Shown in pieces: positions 1 through 11,279 of a stretch of DNA of 64,000 nucleotides. The stretch spans positions 12,820,967-12,884,966 of the forward strand of contig CM030706.1 of assembly GCA_017979445.1 (NCBI GenBank), written 5' to 3'. Positions within the stretch are counted from its first letter, which is position 1. Every line of letters begins with the position of its first letter. The notes under the pieces were generated by a model, which worked only from the letters and a program-made list of their open reading frames with translations, ran no database searches and had not been told where the DNA came from. A program made the translations under genes and the position numbers. The DNA is from Akebia trifoliata (Eukaryota; Streptophyta; Magnoliopsida; Ranunculales; Lardizabalaceae).

Positions 1-714
1 ATAATGATTCTCCGTTTCTCACCAGCATCAGTCATTGTTCCACCTAATTTGGAAGGAGCTAAGCCCGATTCTAACAGTAGTCAGTCGGATGTGATGGTTA
101 TCTCAGAACCATCCAAACAATCACCTTCTCACCTCATCTACCCCATAAAATAATGAGAGATTCTAAACAATTGGGAGGAATTCCCTATTACTCTTAAGGC
201 TGTTGAAACCTTTAAAAAAACATCATTAAGTAAGTCCAATTTGCCTGAGGATCATAACGAGCCATTTTCCTCGAGGAAAGACTATTTTGATGGCTCCCTA
301 TCTTTACTAATGAATTTGCATGAATTTACATGATTGTTCTTTTTATTTCAGATTCCGAAAAATAATGCCCAAAAATCAAAAAATCAAAAAATCAAAAAAC
401 CTTCAAAATCTCAAAAAATAGATATTTTTCAAAACCCAAAAAAAGAGTTTTCTTAGAATTTAAAGGATTTGTCTCAATCGAATGAACCTTTAGACATAAC
501 AGAATATGAAAATGATGAGTACGATTTTGATCTTGAACTTGACTTCGATCTCATAGGAATCGAAGAATAATCAGAGGAAGAAGTAGAGTACCCTCCTAAA
601 GAAATCAAAGACATTTTTGAACGACGTGAAAAAGGTGTTCAGCCAAACATTGAGGATACAGAATCGGTTAATCTCGACACCAAAGATGACCCATGTGTTG
701 TAAAAATTGGAGCT
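1..714 (+). pseudogene. Y1 protease-RT linker with splice-acceptor-like site
   Basis: This matches the linker of Y2 (37100-37900, minus) and Y3 (63200-63960). A pyrimidine-rich run ending in CAG at 349-351 looks like a 3' splice site. It is followed by A-rich sequence built on AAAAATC, then an acidic stretch (DEYDFDLELDFD around 517-553) and the PPKEIKD segment that precedes RT. Frames are broken. Ogre elements are known to splice an intron between protease and RT, so the CAG may be the acceptor, but no donor could be assigned. The product would be a polyprotein linker without known catalytic role. Confidence 0.6.
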
Positions 715-1600
715 TTGTTAACACCTCAGCAGAAAGAAGAAATGATTGAACTACTTCGTGACTATCAAGACATCTTCGCCTGGTCCTACAGAGATATGCT
801 TGGCTTAGACATAAACCTCGTCGTTCACAAAATTACTAATCACTCTTGGAAGCAAGCCAATCAAGCAAAAGTTGAGAAGACTCAAGTCAGAATTGGCACT
901 CAAGGTAAAGATAGAGTAATGAAATATTTCCAATCAGGTTTCTTTAAAGTGTTTACATATCCTGAATGGTTAGCCAATGTTATTTCGATACCGAAGAAGG
1001 ATGGGAAAGTGCGAATGTGCATCGACTATCAAGATTGGAACAAAGCCAATTCTAAGGATAATTTTGCACTACCTCACATCGACACTCTAGTCTATAACAC
1101 AACATGGCATGACATGTTCTCATTCGTGGATGGTTTCAATCAGATAAGAATGACAGAAGAAAACCAGGAGAAGACAACATTCATCACACCCTGCGGCACT
1201 TTTCATTACAAAGTTATGTCATTCATGTTCAAGAATGCTAGGGCAACCTATCAACGCGCAATGACGGCTATATCTGACATGATCCACAAGGAAACTGAGA
1301 TTTATATAGATGACATGATCGCTAAGTCTAGCTTGGAAGAAGACCATTCGATAGACTTAAAGAAGTTATTTGATTGACTAAGAAAGTATAGTCTTAAGCT
1401 CAACCAGAAAAAATTTGTATTTGGGGCAACGTCAGACAAATTGTTAAGCTTCATCATCAATAGAAGAGGCATCGAGATAGATCTAGCAAAGACCAAGTAC
1501 ATTATCGAAATGAAGGCACCAGTGTTAGAAAATGACATTATAGCATTTTTGGGCATAACTCACACTTATCTGCGAACTAGTCTTTAAGTTGCTTAGAAAA
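715..1600 (+). pseudogene. Y1 reverse transcriptase (decayed)
   Basis: RNA-directed DNA polymerase domain of the pol polyprotein, which copies element RNA into cDNA inside the virus-like particle. Frame 1 is open from 715 to 1377. Recognisable pieces are the entry segment LLRDYQDIFAWSY, the fingers motif VISIPKKDGKVRMCIDY, the palm segment FITPCGTFHYKVM and the catalytic box YIDDMIAKS (YVDD in the other copies). A TGA at 1375-1377 and later frame changes break it. Several conserved residues are altered: the second catalytic block has lost SGY (DGFNQIRM instead of DGFSGYNQIKM), so it cannot be active. Confidence 0.85.
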
Positions 1601-2160
1601 GATGTACCGAAAGCATGGACTGAGGATTACCATGAAGCTTTTGATAAGATAAATAAATATTTACTCAACCCATCGATCTAGATTCCCTCCACGTCGAGGC
1701 AGCCTTTGTTAATGTATATCTCAATATAAGAAATGTTCATATGGTGTGTACTAGGGCAACACAACGATTCAAGTCAAAAAGAGCAAGCCATTTACCATCT
1801 CAGCAAAAATTTCATTGATTATGAGACAAAGTATTTAGTACTCAAAAAGATTTGTTGTGCACTAGTCTGGGCATCTCAACAACTATGCTATTACCTCTTG
1901 AACTACTCAACTTTGCTCATCGCTCGAACGGACATTTTCAAATATCTCTTCAAAAAATCAGTACTAACAGGTCGCACCGCAAAATGGCAATTGTTGTTAT
2001 CTGAGTTTGAAATCACCTATGTCACTCAAAAAACCATTAAAGGGCAAGCTATCACCAACCACTTAGCTGAGTTCCCATTAACCGATTATGAGCCATTAAA
2101 GACGAATTTTCCAAACAAAACCATCTTATTGACCGAAGTTGAAGACAGTGATGAAAAGCA
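1601..2160 (+). pseudogene. Y1 first (gypsy-type) RNase H, degenerate
   Basis: This is the RNase H inherited with RT. The clear part is 1733-2150, where the segments AIYHLSKNFIDYETKYLVLKK, ALVWASQQL and LTGRTAKWQLLLSEFEITYVTQ appear in order, as in Y2 and X1. The N-terminal part carrying the first catalytic Asp lies in a different, interrupted frame. In Tat elements this domain is generally no longer catalytic and the downstream second RNase H supplies activity. Confidence 0.75.
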
Positions 2161-2640
2161 AGGTTGGAAATATACTTCGACGGAGCTGCAAACCAAAAAG
2201 AAAACGAAATAGGGGCAGTTTTGATTAAACCAGACAGGTCTCATATCCCAATCGCCATCCGACTGAAATTCCAATGTTCTAACAACGAGGCAGAGTATAA
2301 AACATGTATTCAGAGTTGAAGGCAGCAATTGACCTGGAAGTGGATGAAATCAATGTATTCAAGGATTCAAGTCTACTGGTTTATTAGAAAATCGGGGAAT
2401 GGAAGACTCGAGAACAAAGATTAGTCCCTTACCTTGAATGCATTGACGAACTGAGCTCAAACTTCACCAGGTTCTCATTCATCTATATGCCTCGAGCCAA
2501 GAATTAGTTTGCAGATGTGTTAGCCACGATTGCTTCCATGATCAATATCTTAGAAAACCTAATCATCAATCCTATAAAATCGACGTCCAAAACGAACCAG
2601 CTTATTGTTATCAATGGAGATAACAGAGCCTAAAAAGAAA
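2161..2640 (+). pseudogene. Y1 second RNase H (archaeal-type), decayed
   Basis: Remnant of the extra RNase H of the Tat clade. Sequence aligned with Y2 (35130-35520) and X1 (16311-16848) reads through the GW-K-Y start near 2163, IPIAIRLKFQCSN, and a vestige of the VF-DSSLV block near 2355-2385. The diagnostic YFDGAAN box is mutated (YTSTELQTK). Several stops and frameshifts are present. Confidence 0.65.
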
Positions 2641-2699
2641 CCATGGTACTCAGACATCAGGGCATACTTAGAATATCAAACCCTACCATCAGATATGAC

Positions 2700-3855
2700 A
2701 GTAAATGAATGAAAAACCATCTAGAGATTGGCAGGTCAATTCTTCTTAAGTAACGAGACTGGTCAAAAATCACATCACGCAATTTTCCTCTGTTGTGTCA
2801 CAGAAACAAAAGTTAAATGATTGGTCGAAACAGTACATGGGGAAGTTAACTAACCTCACATGAATGGTCACATGCTCGTCAAAAAGATCATGAGAATGGG
2901 ATATTACTGGATGATAATGGAAAGTGATTGCTATCAACACGTTTGTAAATGCCATCTCTTCCAAATCTATGCTAATAAGATCAACACCCCACTTTCGGAA
3001 TTGCACAGCATGACTATCCCTTAGCCCTTCTCACTCTAGGGCATGAACGTCATTGGATAGATTTTGCTAAAAGCTTCAAACAGACATCGCTTCATCCTGA
3101 CCGCTATTGATTAATTTACAAAGTGGGTAGAATCAGCTTCTTATGCAAATGTCACAAAGAGTAGCATGCTGAAATATGTTAAGAACAATATCATTTGTCG
3201 GTATGGCCTCCTTCGTGGAATAATAACTGACAATGCCAAAAACCTCAAAAACAAAGATATGGCAAAATTATACAAAGACTTTCAGATCACTCATCACAAC
3301 TCGGTATCCTACAGACCCAAGATGAAGAGTAGTTGAGGCTGCTAACAAGAACATCAAAAGAATCATCGAGAAGATAATAGTCACCTACAATGATTGGCAC
3401 AGCATGCTGCCTTTCGCTCAACTAGGGTAACTTCGTACTCGTTGGTATAGGGAATGGAAGCAGTCTTACTTGTCAAAATTGAGATTCCCTCCCTCCGGAT
3501 CTCAAAGGAGGCAGAGTTGGATGAAACAGAATGGATTCACACTCAGTTCGATCAACTGAATCTAATAGAGGAGAAACATCTTGCAACTATCTGTCATGGG
3601 CAAATTTACCAACGATGAATCGCACATGCTTACAACAAAAAGGCCAAACCTTAAAATTTTTCACTAGGAGACCTTGTCTTGAAAAAGGTTTTACTGATTC
3701 AAGAAGATGTTAGAGGGAAATTTAGACCAAACTACGATGGACTATTCATTGTGCAGAATGTAATGATAAAAGGAGTTCTGATTCTTATGGAAATGGACGA
3801 ACAAGTCTTCCCTCAACCAATCAATGCTGACACTGTCAAGAAATACTACGCCTAA
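2700..3855 (+). pseudogene. Y1 integrase, decayed
   Basis: Integrase would insert the cDNA into host DNA. The order of pieces matches Y2: HHCC-type zinc-binding segment (GHMLVKKIMRMGYYW-like near 2865-2910, then the Cys pair near 2950), catalytic core with the first Asp in a DYFTKWVESASY-like segment near 3105-3140, second Asp in ITDNAKN (3226 on) and Glu in the VEAANKN region (3330-3350), then the C-terminal segment ending KKYYA with TAA at 3853-3855. Numerous frame breaks are present. Confidence 0.75.
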
Positions 3856-4695
3856 AATCTAACCCTAAGATAACGAAAGGTCATCTTTGTTATCCTAAAG
3901 ATAACTATCCAACCCTAGTCAGCTCTTTTGAGCCATTACATTCTTTTCTTAACCTAACACTGGGGCAAGTCAACTTTACAAAATAAAAAAAAATAAAAAA
4001 ATCAAAGCATCAAAGTACTCCTGGCCTGCATGAGGATAAATTATGAACATCTAAAAATACAAAAAATAATCAAAAAGTCAAAAACTCATATACTTAGTCT
4101 CGAGCTCAACCCAAATCTTCAGCCTAAACAAGTTCGAGAGACGTTGAAAGAAGACATAGACCACTTTTTTTAAAAAAAATAGATAAACCCCATGTTTAAC
4201 CCACTCTAGACAAACCCATACATTAACTTTTTGTATCTTTCCACTACCCTTAACCTAAGCCAACATTTCGTCCCACCAAAAGTCTTTTCGGATCAGGGAA
4301 TGTTCTAAGGCATCACAATGATTATGGTAGCACTACACAAAGACACTAATGATCTTGCAACTTGATCTAGACCTCAAGTCTTATTAGCCATTGAAAAACT
4401 CGAGAGGAAAATCCAGATTGGATGTTTGAAAAATAAAAGTGTCTTGGAGCATAAAGTAGTCGATCTCACGGCTCAACTTGAGTTGCCGAACTACGAGAAG
4501 TCGTCAGCAAACTCAAGAGGATAATCTAGATCTATCACTCAAGAAAGATCACCACTATAGGAGTAGAGTCACCGATTTCCTCAACTTGAGTAAGCCACAA
4601 AGACATAAAAACTATAAGCAGGAATTGTAATGTGAAAATCTTAAAAAAATACAAGCAAAGCCTGAAAGGGCAAAGTGCAAATTCGAAAGGGTGCT
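3856..4695 (+). other. Y1 3' noncoding region, part 1
   Basis: No gene is seen. The stretch aligns on the reverse strand with Y2 33793 down to about 32945: shared blocks include ACACTGGGGCAAGTCAAC near 3958, the GCCTGCATGAGGATAAA segment near 4026 and GGATCAGGGAATGTTC near 4291. A low-complexity AAAAATC tract lies near 4000-4085. It continues at 21875 beyond the X1 insertion. Confidence 0.7.
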
Positions 4696-4700
4696 ATGAG
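4696..4700. repeat. X1 target-site duplication, left copy (ATGAG)
   Basis: ATGAG directly precedes the TGTAGACACC start of the 5' LTR. The same five bases follow the 3' LTR at 21870-21874. Five-base duplications are the norm for this superfamily. Removing X1 and one copy joins the Y1 3' region into sequence colinear with Y2. Confidence 0.93.
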
Positions 4701-5486
4701 TGTAGACACCCCATTTTTGCACTCGCCTGATTAATCAACTCGTCAACCCGATCGCAATGATTCCCAATGATGGATGTGTATTCCATTGCTTTATTTTGTT
4801 ACCAGATGTGTTTCAGATATCTGGATGAGGTATCTCAAACTGACAAAACTTAGAAACCACGCTACGCTAGGAAAATATGACCCCAGAAACATAGAAATCA
4901 TCATCTTGTAGATCAAAAAGAAGCTTCACGATAAAAATCACTAAAAATTGACCAAATTACCAAAATACCCCTAACCTCAAAACAACCCTAGAGCCTACGT
5001 TACTTAGGAAAATCCATTCAAACACATAAAATAACAAATCGAAATCAAATAAATCATTTCGCTCATTTTAACAGAATTCAACAAAATTACGAAAATGCCC
5101 CTCATAAAATTCATGATCATTTCACACAAAAAATTTCATAAATGACACAAAATAATATTTCCATTGAATTCCTTACGAAAAATCGATTCTAAAACATCCT
5201 AGAACATTAAAAACCGACTTAAAATGTGAAAAGTCCTCTCTGGAGGTAAAACGGTAATTTCACAATTTTCATAATTAAAAAATTCGAAATTAATAAATAT
5301 AACATTAAATAATTAAAGTGAAACATTAATGAAATTAATTTAAAATTTTGAACCGAAGAAATCGATCAATTGGGTTTTCAAGTAAAATTGTTGAGGGTTC
5401 ATGGGATATTTCTTTAAGGACCCCTCCATTTGGGGGTCCAAAGAATTAAAGAAATAATGGAGGAGGGTTCTCCAAAAATTAAAAGT

Positions 5487-5650
5487 AAATCAAGCAAGAC
5501 TGAAGTCAAGGTATTAAAGTCAATCTAGTGAGATTAAAGTCAAAATTTAAGTCAATTAAACAAGACTAAAGTCAAGATATTAAAAGTCAATCAATTAAGA
5601 CTAAAGTCAAAACATTAAAAGTCAATCAAATAAGACCAAAAGTCATAATA
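5487..5650 (+). repeat. Short tandem array in X1 5' LTR
   Basis: About five imperfect units of 25-33 bp built on AAGTCAAT-n-AAGACTAAAGTC. The same array is present in the X1 3' LTR (about 21000-21160) and is expanded in the X3 LTR (42405-42785). X2 has no clear array at this place. Confidence 0.75.
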
Positions 5651-5827
5651 GAGTTCTAATTAAATAATAACTCTATCTAATAGAGTTCTAACTTAGAAAC
5701 AATTCTACCTAAAACAATTCTAATTAAAACACAATTCTACCTAAAACAAGTCTAACTAAAACACAACTCTAATTAAAAGAACTCTAATTAAATACCAACT
5801 CTATCCAAATCAACCCCTAAAAACATC

Positions 5828-5836
5828 TATAAATAG
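5828..5836 (+). promoter_or_regulatory. TATA box of X1 5' LTR
   Basis: TATAAATAG followed by AGGTGCTCACACCC. The same box stands at 21340-21348 (X1 3' LTR) and 42959-42967 (X3), and as TATAAAAAG at 24828-24836 (X2). Transcription probably starts a few tens of bases downstream. The start site itself is not visible. Confidence 0.65.
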
Positions 5837-6435
5837 AGGTGCTCACACCCTATTTTCGTATCAAAACATAAATCCCAAGAGAAGTAGGTCTAGAAGCCCC
5901 CATAGCCTCCCATAAACCCTAGTTTTGGAGTCCCAACTCCTTACCTAACACCCCTCCTTCAATTTTAGTCTAGAAAACACCTAAAAGTCTTCCAAAAACA
6001 TCCCAAAATCCGTAACAAACTTGAAGAGTTCAGATCCAAAAATAAGGAGATACCTTTCCTCGGAGATCCGAAATCAAATCCGGAGATAGAACGAAGCAAG
6101 GGAGTACGGCACAAGGAGCTATTTTTGTCAGATCTGAGGGAGCAAAATCCTTGCTATCGAAAAGGTATAAAACTTTTTTTATTTATTTTTATCTAGGTTT
6201 TTGGCAATGTGATTTATTTGAGAAGTTAGTAGAGACCGGCTTCGGCCGGGCGGGGTTGGTGCTTAACACCTTCCAATCCCGTAACGTGATCCCCGGACTC
6301 TTTTTCTCTTTCGTAGATTAGTTTGCCTTTTTTAGAGTCAGTTTGGTTCCTAGACCTTAACAACTAGGTGACGATTCCCAAACCTCAAGGGTCAAAAGCA
6401 GATCCGCGCACCCCGCGGATCGAGGGCGCTTTCAG

Positions 6436-6453
6436 TGGCGACTCCACTGGGGA
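6436..6453 (+). other. X1 primer-binding site, tRNA-Arg type
   Basis: TGGCGACTCCACTGGGGA begins two bases after the LTR. It is complementary to the 3' end (with CCA) of a plant tRNA-Arg whose acceptor and T arms end ...CCCCAGTGGAGTCG, from my memory of that tRNA. tRNA-Arg priming is characteristic of Ogre and relatives. The same site occurs at 25413, 43564 and 55004. Confidence 0.85.
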
Positions 6454-8744
6454 CATTGAGGATCAGACTTGAAAACCCCAAGTATGGGAGTATTGCCAAC
6501 GACCTATTTTTTGTTTTAGTTTATTTTATTTAATTCTTTGTTAGTTTCTTTTTATCATTCGTGCATTGTTTTTATTTTTGTTAGTACATCATTAATTATC
6601 TGATTCTACTCGGAGCACTTCGATCTAACATGTTAATCTTTATGGTTTAATCAAGGGCTATTCGGAATGACTCTAAATAATGTGAGATTGGAAAAGAACA
6701 ATGGTTGGACATTGAATTTTGTTATTTATTTATTTATTTTGTTTTGTTTTTATGTGAGATTGGAAACGTGTGTATTGTTTTTTATTAAAAGAAAAAAAAT
6801 TTAGCATGCTGTCCATTGACAGCAAGAAGGAAAATTGAAAAAAAATATATATTAATTTTTTTTGTTTTTTTTTGTTTTTTTCTTCTGTTAAAGGTTTTGT
6901 CAACAGCAAGTGCTGTTTGGGTCGGTGTGCAATGAGTAATAACGTTATTTTTCAATTTTCACACTCCCTTAACAGCAACAACAACGCTGGTATAAGTGGT
7001 GTGTTTTAAATAAAATTAATGTTTTCTTTTTACCACATCATCTTCTTAAGAGAACCAAATGGGTTTGTTCTTTCCAACAGAGACCAATCCAAACCGATCG
7101 GCTGGAATCTCAGATCGAATTCATTGTTTGAAAGAGATTAATCACCCTCAAAATCGATTTGATCTTGGCGTTTTAATCTGTTTATTACTTCATCGTTCTC
7201 AACTGAACCAAACCAGAAACTGATCTGGTTCATCTTCTCCAACCGAACCATATCTGAAACCAATCTAGTTCCAACGACTTCAATCCGAATCGGCTGATTC
7301 AAGATTGATAGGTTCAATCAATTTTTTTTTTTTTTTAAAGGGAAATTGATCTCTGTCCATCTAGTTCCATCGTCTTCAAGAAGGGACAGTCGGTTTAGCT
7401 TTCTTCATCAATCATGGCGATCGGTTTGAGATCATTAAGTGAAATTCTTTTGATCCATTCTAAGAGAGAAGCGCAAAGCTCGGATTTGTCGAGGTCACCC
7501 GATTTTGAAAAAAACCATTGTCTCTTTTATCTGTCAAGGAGAGCTTGAAGGATGCTGGATATTGTCAATCCCGCCCAAAGAAACCGAGTTTAAAAAAAAA
7601 GAAACTAAATCTGTTCTGGTTTGTTTAAAAAAAAAAAAAAAAAATTAATTCGATCGAAATTGTATGTAGATTCAAACCTCATACATCACTGCCGGTTTTG
7701 GTTGATCTTGTTGGCTGTTTATGTTCTTCAACTCACATATATCAGATTGGTATGATGAACATAAATCGAACTATAGAAACGTTGAAATTCTGGGTTTGGT
7801 TTCGGTTGCTTTTAAACGGTAGATCGGATAGGTGCAAGAAATCTCTTGGATTTGGAACGGGCCGATCTCAATTGATCTATTTTCACAAAATTAGTTTCTG
7901 TTTTTTGTTGAACTTTTGTTTTTGTTTAGGAATTTGCCGAGAACATCGACATGCTATGGAGATTGATGACAACATCAAGTCAATCCGTTTAGTTTTGAAC
8001 CCTTTTAATTTTTGATGTTTATTTCTTAAAAATTCTGGGATCAGAATCATTGGATTAGATGAGAAATTACAACTAAATAAGCATATTTTTTATGAAATAA
8101 TTGCTTAATTTAACTAATGAAGATTGTGGTTGTTTAGTTTATCTCAAGCTTTTATTTGTAACACACCAATCCATATGTGGGCAATTATTTATTTTTTCTA
8201 AAGGATTGGTGTGTTATAAATTAATAATGGATTGCTAATACACCCCAATGTTGTTCTAATTGTTGGCAACCCTCTTTGCGGCTGAATGATTTGTTATTTT
8301 GACACACCAATTGTTCTAATGACACCTTAATGATTTACGTGGAAATTGGGGTGACACTAGTAAAAGATGGTTTGTCAACAACGATCCATTTGTTGGCTAA
8401 ATTTTTATTGGGATTTTGTTTTTGATTTAAAAAAAAAAATGGGTATTTGATTTTAAAATCACCATCCTAACAAATATCCACTCATCCTCGGTGCAATTTG
8501 ATTTTCTGAATTATTTTGGGTCATCCGAAATAACCCTCGATTGGAATACATAAGGAAATAATGTTGGATTAAGTGCTTGCTATATGCTTGATATCCTCAT
8601 CTTTAATCATGTGATTTGAATGGTTTTGATCTTGATTAAGTATTCATGTGATTAGGATAGTGTTTATTTCAATTAAATATTCATGTAATTCATGTTGTAA
8701 TGATTGGTTCGATTGCATCCGTGGGCCCATTTGTTAAAAAAATC
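6454..8744 (+). other. X1 leader, variable part
   Basis: No gene is supported. It is rich in T and A runs (6700-6900, 7320-7340, 7630-7650). The first 80 bases resemble the corresponding positions of X2 and X3; the rest diverges quickly between copies. A 105-codon open frame at 7698-8015 has no counterpart in X3 and looks like chance. Confidence 0.6.
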
Positions 8745-9708
8745 CCGGGCACACCCCACCCTGTTTTGCACACACCACATGCACGTTTACTGTTTTACTC
8801 ACTTACACGTCCCATATAGCCAACGTGGCACTAGTGCGTGGCCCGGTCTCTTTGGAGATGCGACGTCATTCATGAAAATCACAACTCCAGTCACGTACCT
8901 TAGGGTATATCAAACTGGGAACGTCAATATCATCCTATCAGGTGATTCTGAGAGGTATATTGATGCACCCAGGCTGGAGCGACCTGAGCCTTTGACCTAT
9001 TGTGAGCCACACAGTCACATGTCCCGATTGCCAATGTAGTACTAGTACGTGGTCGGTCCCCTCGTGGGATGCCAAACCATTTATGAAAGCTACAACTCTT
9101 GACTCGTACCCATAGGTATAAAAGATAATCTAAGTATATCAATTGCACTTATTGGTCAAAACCAGTGCCTAAGCAAGATCTTGCCCCGCTGTACCCTACT
9201 GTACGAGGGGGATAGACTACGTCTATTCTAGACGAGAGGTATTTAAGTGGGCCCTTGCTCAGCATTGTGCGCTACCTCTCAACTGAATATCAAATTGGCT
9301 GTTTTTGGCTTCAGAGAAGTGAATTGAGGTTTTAGACTATCACCTATACGGTATATCAAACCAAGTCACCACGTATCGAAAGGTATATAGGTGTGCTTGG
9401 GCAATGGTGGCCAGATGAAAATGTATTGCACGTAATAAGCTTAGAGTCTAAAAACCTTCCTAGTAGGTCACGACTCGAACTTATCGTGGGTGTTCTCGGG
9501 TTGTTATTGAATGAATGAATGTGATTGATGAATGTATGTGAGTGATGTGAATGATGAGATCAAAGTGTGTGATTGTCCTCAGGGATTAAAAAAAAAATTT
9601 GAAAATTAAAATGGGTGCACCGACCCAATAAAGAATCCATTCTTTTACAATAATGACCCAGTCCATCCCGATCCAACAATCATGATGGACCGGGCCAGTT
9701 AAATCAAA
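8745..9708 (+). other. X1 leader, conserved block with duplicated palindromes
   Basis: Untranslated sequence strongly conserved in X2 (27399-28113) and X3 (46132-47115). It contains two diverged copies of a roughly 100-bp segment (about 8808-8905 and 9015-9110). Each has a perfect palindrome at the same place, GCACTAGTGC at 8828-8837 and GTACTAGTAC at 9039-9048. Its second half (9135-9345) is also recognisable in Y3 at 57583-57765. A role in RNA packaging, dimerisation or translation initiation is possible but inferred only. Confidence 0.75.
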
Positions 9709-9921
9709 ATGGAAATCGAATTTTCAAAGAGGAAAAATAAAATATTTTTCAGAAAAGATTATTTTCCAAAAGAAGTATTCTTTAGAAGAAACGCTTTCCA
9801 GAAAATATTTTCCATAAGAATAAGATTTTCTGAAAGAAAAATATTGATATTTTACATGGACCTTGGGAGAGTACTAAAATCCCCTTTTGTGTCAAACCAG
9901 GATGTTAGCCGCCGACGATAA
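9709..9921 (+). CDS. Possible small upstream ORF before X1 ORF1
   Basis: A 70-codon frame rich in Lys, Phe and Arg overlaps the start of ORF1 in another frame. X3 has a counterpart at 47173-47361 whose last 16 codons align (FYMDLG...LK-PF-SN). The underlying DNA is a repetitive series of TTTTC...GAAAA blocks, so openness may be a by-product of the repeats. It could lower initiation at ORF1 if translated. It may not be a gene. Confidence 0.2.
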   Translation: MEIEFSKRKNKIFFRKDYFPKEVFFRRNAFQKIFSIRIRFSERKILIFYMDLGRVLKSPFVSNQDVSRRR

Positions 9922-11065
9922 CCCAATCGATCAGTTAGTCAAAACAACCGTCATAGGAATGCACCCTGTAGAGAAGATCAATTTTGGGATATTCATGTTG
10001 AAGAGTGCTCTTTACTTCCATGAGTTTGAGATAGACTGGAACCTCTTACATGCTATGGCTAAACGATGGAACCCATACCTCTATATATTCCATATGGGGT
10101 ATATGCATTTATGCCCTACTCACGAGGATTGTTGCGGCATCATGAGGATGTCCACGTCAGGACCTCTAGTCAGGCCCTCATTGAAGATCGAATATTCTGG
10201 TGAACTCGTCACAGGACTAAACATTTTCAAGGAAGAAGCCAAGGTCTTGGTCAATGACGGGAGATTGAATTTAGTACCTTTACTGGGTTCGTATCTCTCC
10301 CGCAGTCACCCTATCAATGTAAAACCTGAAGCCTGGCGAGCCACTAGAGATTATCGATTATGCCTAGGAATCCTAGTCCAATACATACTGACCTCTAATA
10401 GTGATGGCCAAACTATCCCTGAGTCCTTCATAGATATAGCATCTCAACTCTCAAGGAAAGCCAACCCATTACCTCTCATCCTAGCCGAAACCTTCTCAGG
10501 TTTAGATGCCATAAAAAATGGTGAGCGGGAAAGCTTCAAGGGAAGCCCTTACTTACTCTATATGTGGCTTTGTGACTGTCTCAAAATCGTAGAGGTTCCT
10601 TCAAACCTCGAATATGGGCCAGAACATTTTTCCAAGAGAAACCTTTTAGTGCGTCACAACTCAGTCAAAGCTTAGAGCAAATGGTTAGACTCTCGCCTCG
10701 CCTGTCATATTGATTTTAGGTGCCCTTGGTGGATGACTGATTCCCCTGTTCTAGGAACCAAAGGATCCTACTATGTCCGTCTGATTGGTTTAGAAGAAAC
10801 ATCTTTTTACCATCCTAATCTGATCCCAGAACAGTACGATGTACCTACAGAGTTATCCTTACCTCAGCACAAAGCTTTCTTTTCCCCCGAGCCTTTGACT
10901 GAAAAGTTAGTGCACCTCATTGAGAAAGCTTGGAACAAGCGCACCTTAGGGTATCCAGACGGACCAGCAGAATTCAGAGAGCCAGTTGTTAGAGCCAAGA
11001 GGGTCAAGCCTGACAGCAATTCTGATGACCATCAAGACAAAGCCAAGCGTCCATGTAAAAAATAG
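9902..11065 (+). pseudogene. X1 ORF1, Ogre-type protein upstream of gag, one nonsense codon
   Basis: A protein of about 387 codons lies in one frame from ATG 9902 to TAA near 11065, broken by a single TAG at 10673-10675. X3 has Trp (TGG) at that site, in SVKAWRKW. I preferred ATG 9902 (MLAADDNPIDQ) because the same ATG is kept in X3 (47363). Ogre elements carry such an ORF1 of unknown function. The sequence (PLLGSYLSRSHP, WRATRDYRLCLGI, MWLCDCLKIVE) gives me the impression of a plant-mobile-domain or DUF7745-like fold, which is uncertain. The C-terminus is basic (KRVKP, KAKRPCKK) and may bind nucleic acid or act as a nuclear signal. No membrane segment or signal peptide is seen. Confidence 0.8.
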
Positions 11066-11279
11066 TTCAAATCAAATTTGTTGAAAGATGTTTTAATAAG
11101 AACATATTGTTTGTTTATCATTTTCAATAAAACTATCTTTCTTTTTGAATAAATATCTCCTTTTCAAATACTCATTGTGTAAATAGATTAATTAATGGAT
11201 TGGTGCACAAACCTCAATAAAATGATTCTTAAAAATGTTATCAAGGGGGTAATACTGAAATTGACTAAATCTACCTTTG

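Larger units (their letters stand above)
1..4700 (+). mobile_element. Y1, left part: Tat-type Ty3/gypsy element, 5' end outside window
   Basis: This is the 3' two-thirds of the coding region plus part of the 3' noncoding region of a family Y element. It enters from the left edge between protease and reverse transcriptase and runs through RT, RNase H, a second RNase H and integrase. At 4700 it is cut by element X1 and resumes at 21875. It is the most decayed copy in the window, with many stops and frame changes, which fits it being the oldest layer. Its sequence aligns by eye with the minus-strand element Y2 (28114-41769) and the right-hand element Y3 (53193-64000). Confidence 0.9.
4701..6434 (+). 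repeat. X1 5' LTR
   Basis: A 1734-bp terminal repeat, TG...CA bounded, alignable with 20213-21869 along its length. It contains a small direct-repeat array (5487-5650, about five units around AAGTCAAT...AAGACTAAAGTC) and a TATA box at 5828-5836. Compared with the 3' LTR it retains about 76 bp after the CCTTCCAA segment (about 6270-6370) that the 3' LTR has lost. In the first roughly 430 bases I count about 14 substitutions between the two LTRs, so the insertion is not very recent. Confidence 0.93.

Noticed and set aside
7698..8015. Possible gene in the X1 leader (105 codons)
   Set aside because: Not conserved in X2 or X3, no recognisable domain, AT-rich leader.
8704..9148. Overlapping open frames on both strands over the leader block
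   Set aside because: Conservation here is at the DNA level, with palindromes and indels between copies; frames are not kept in X2 or X3.
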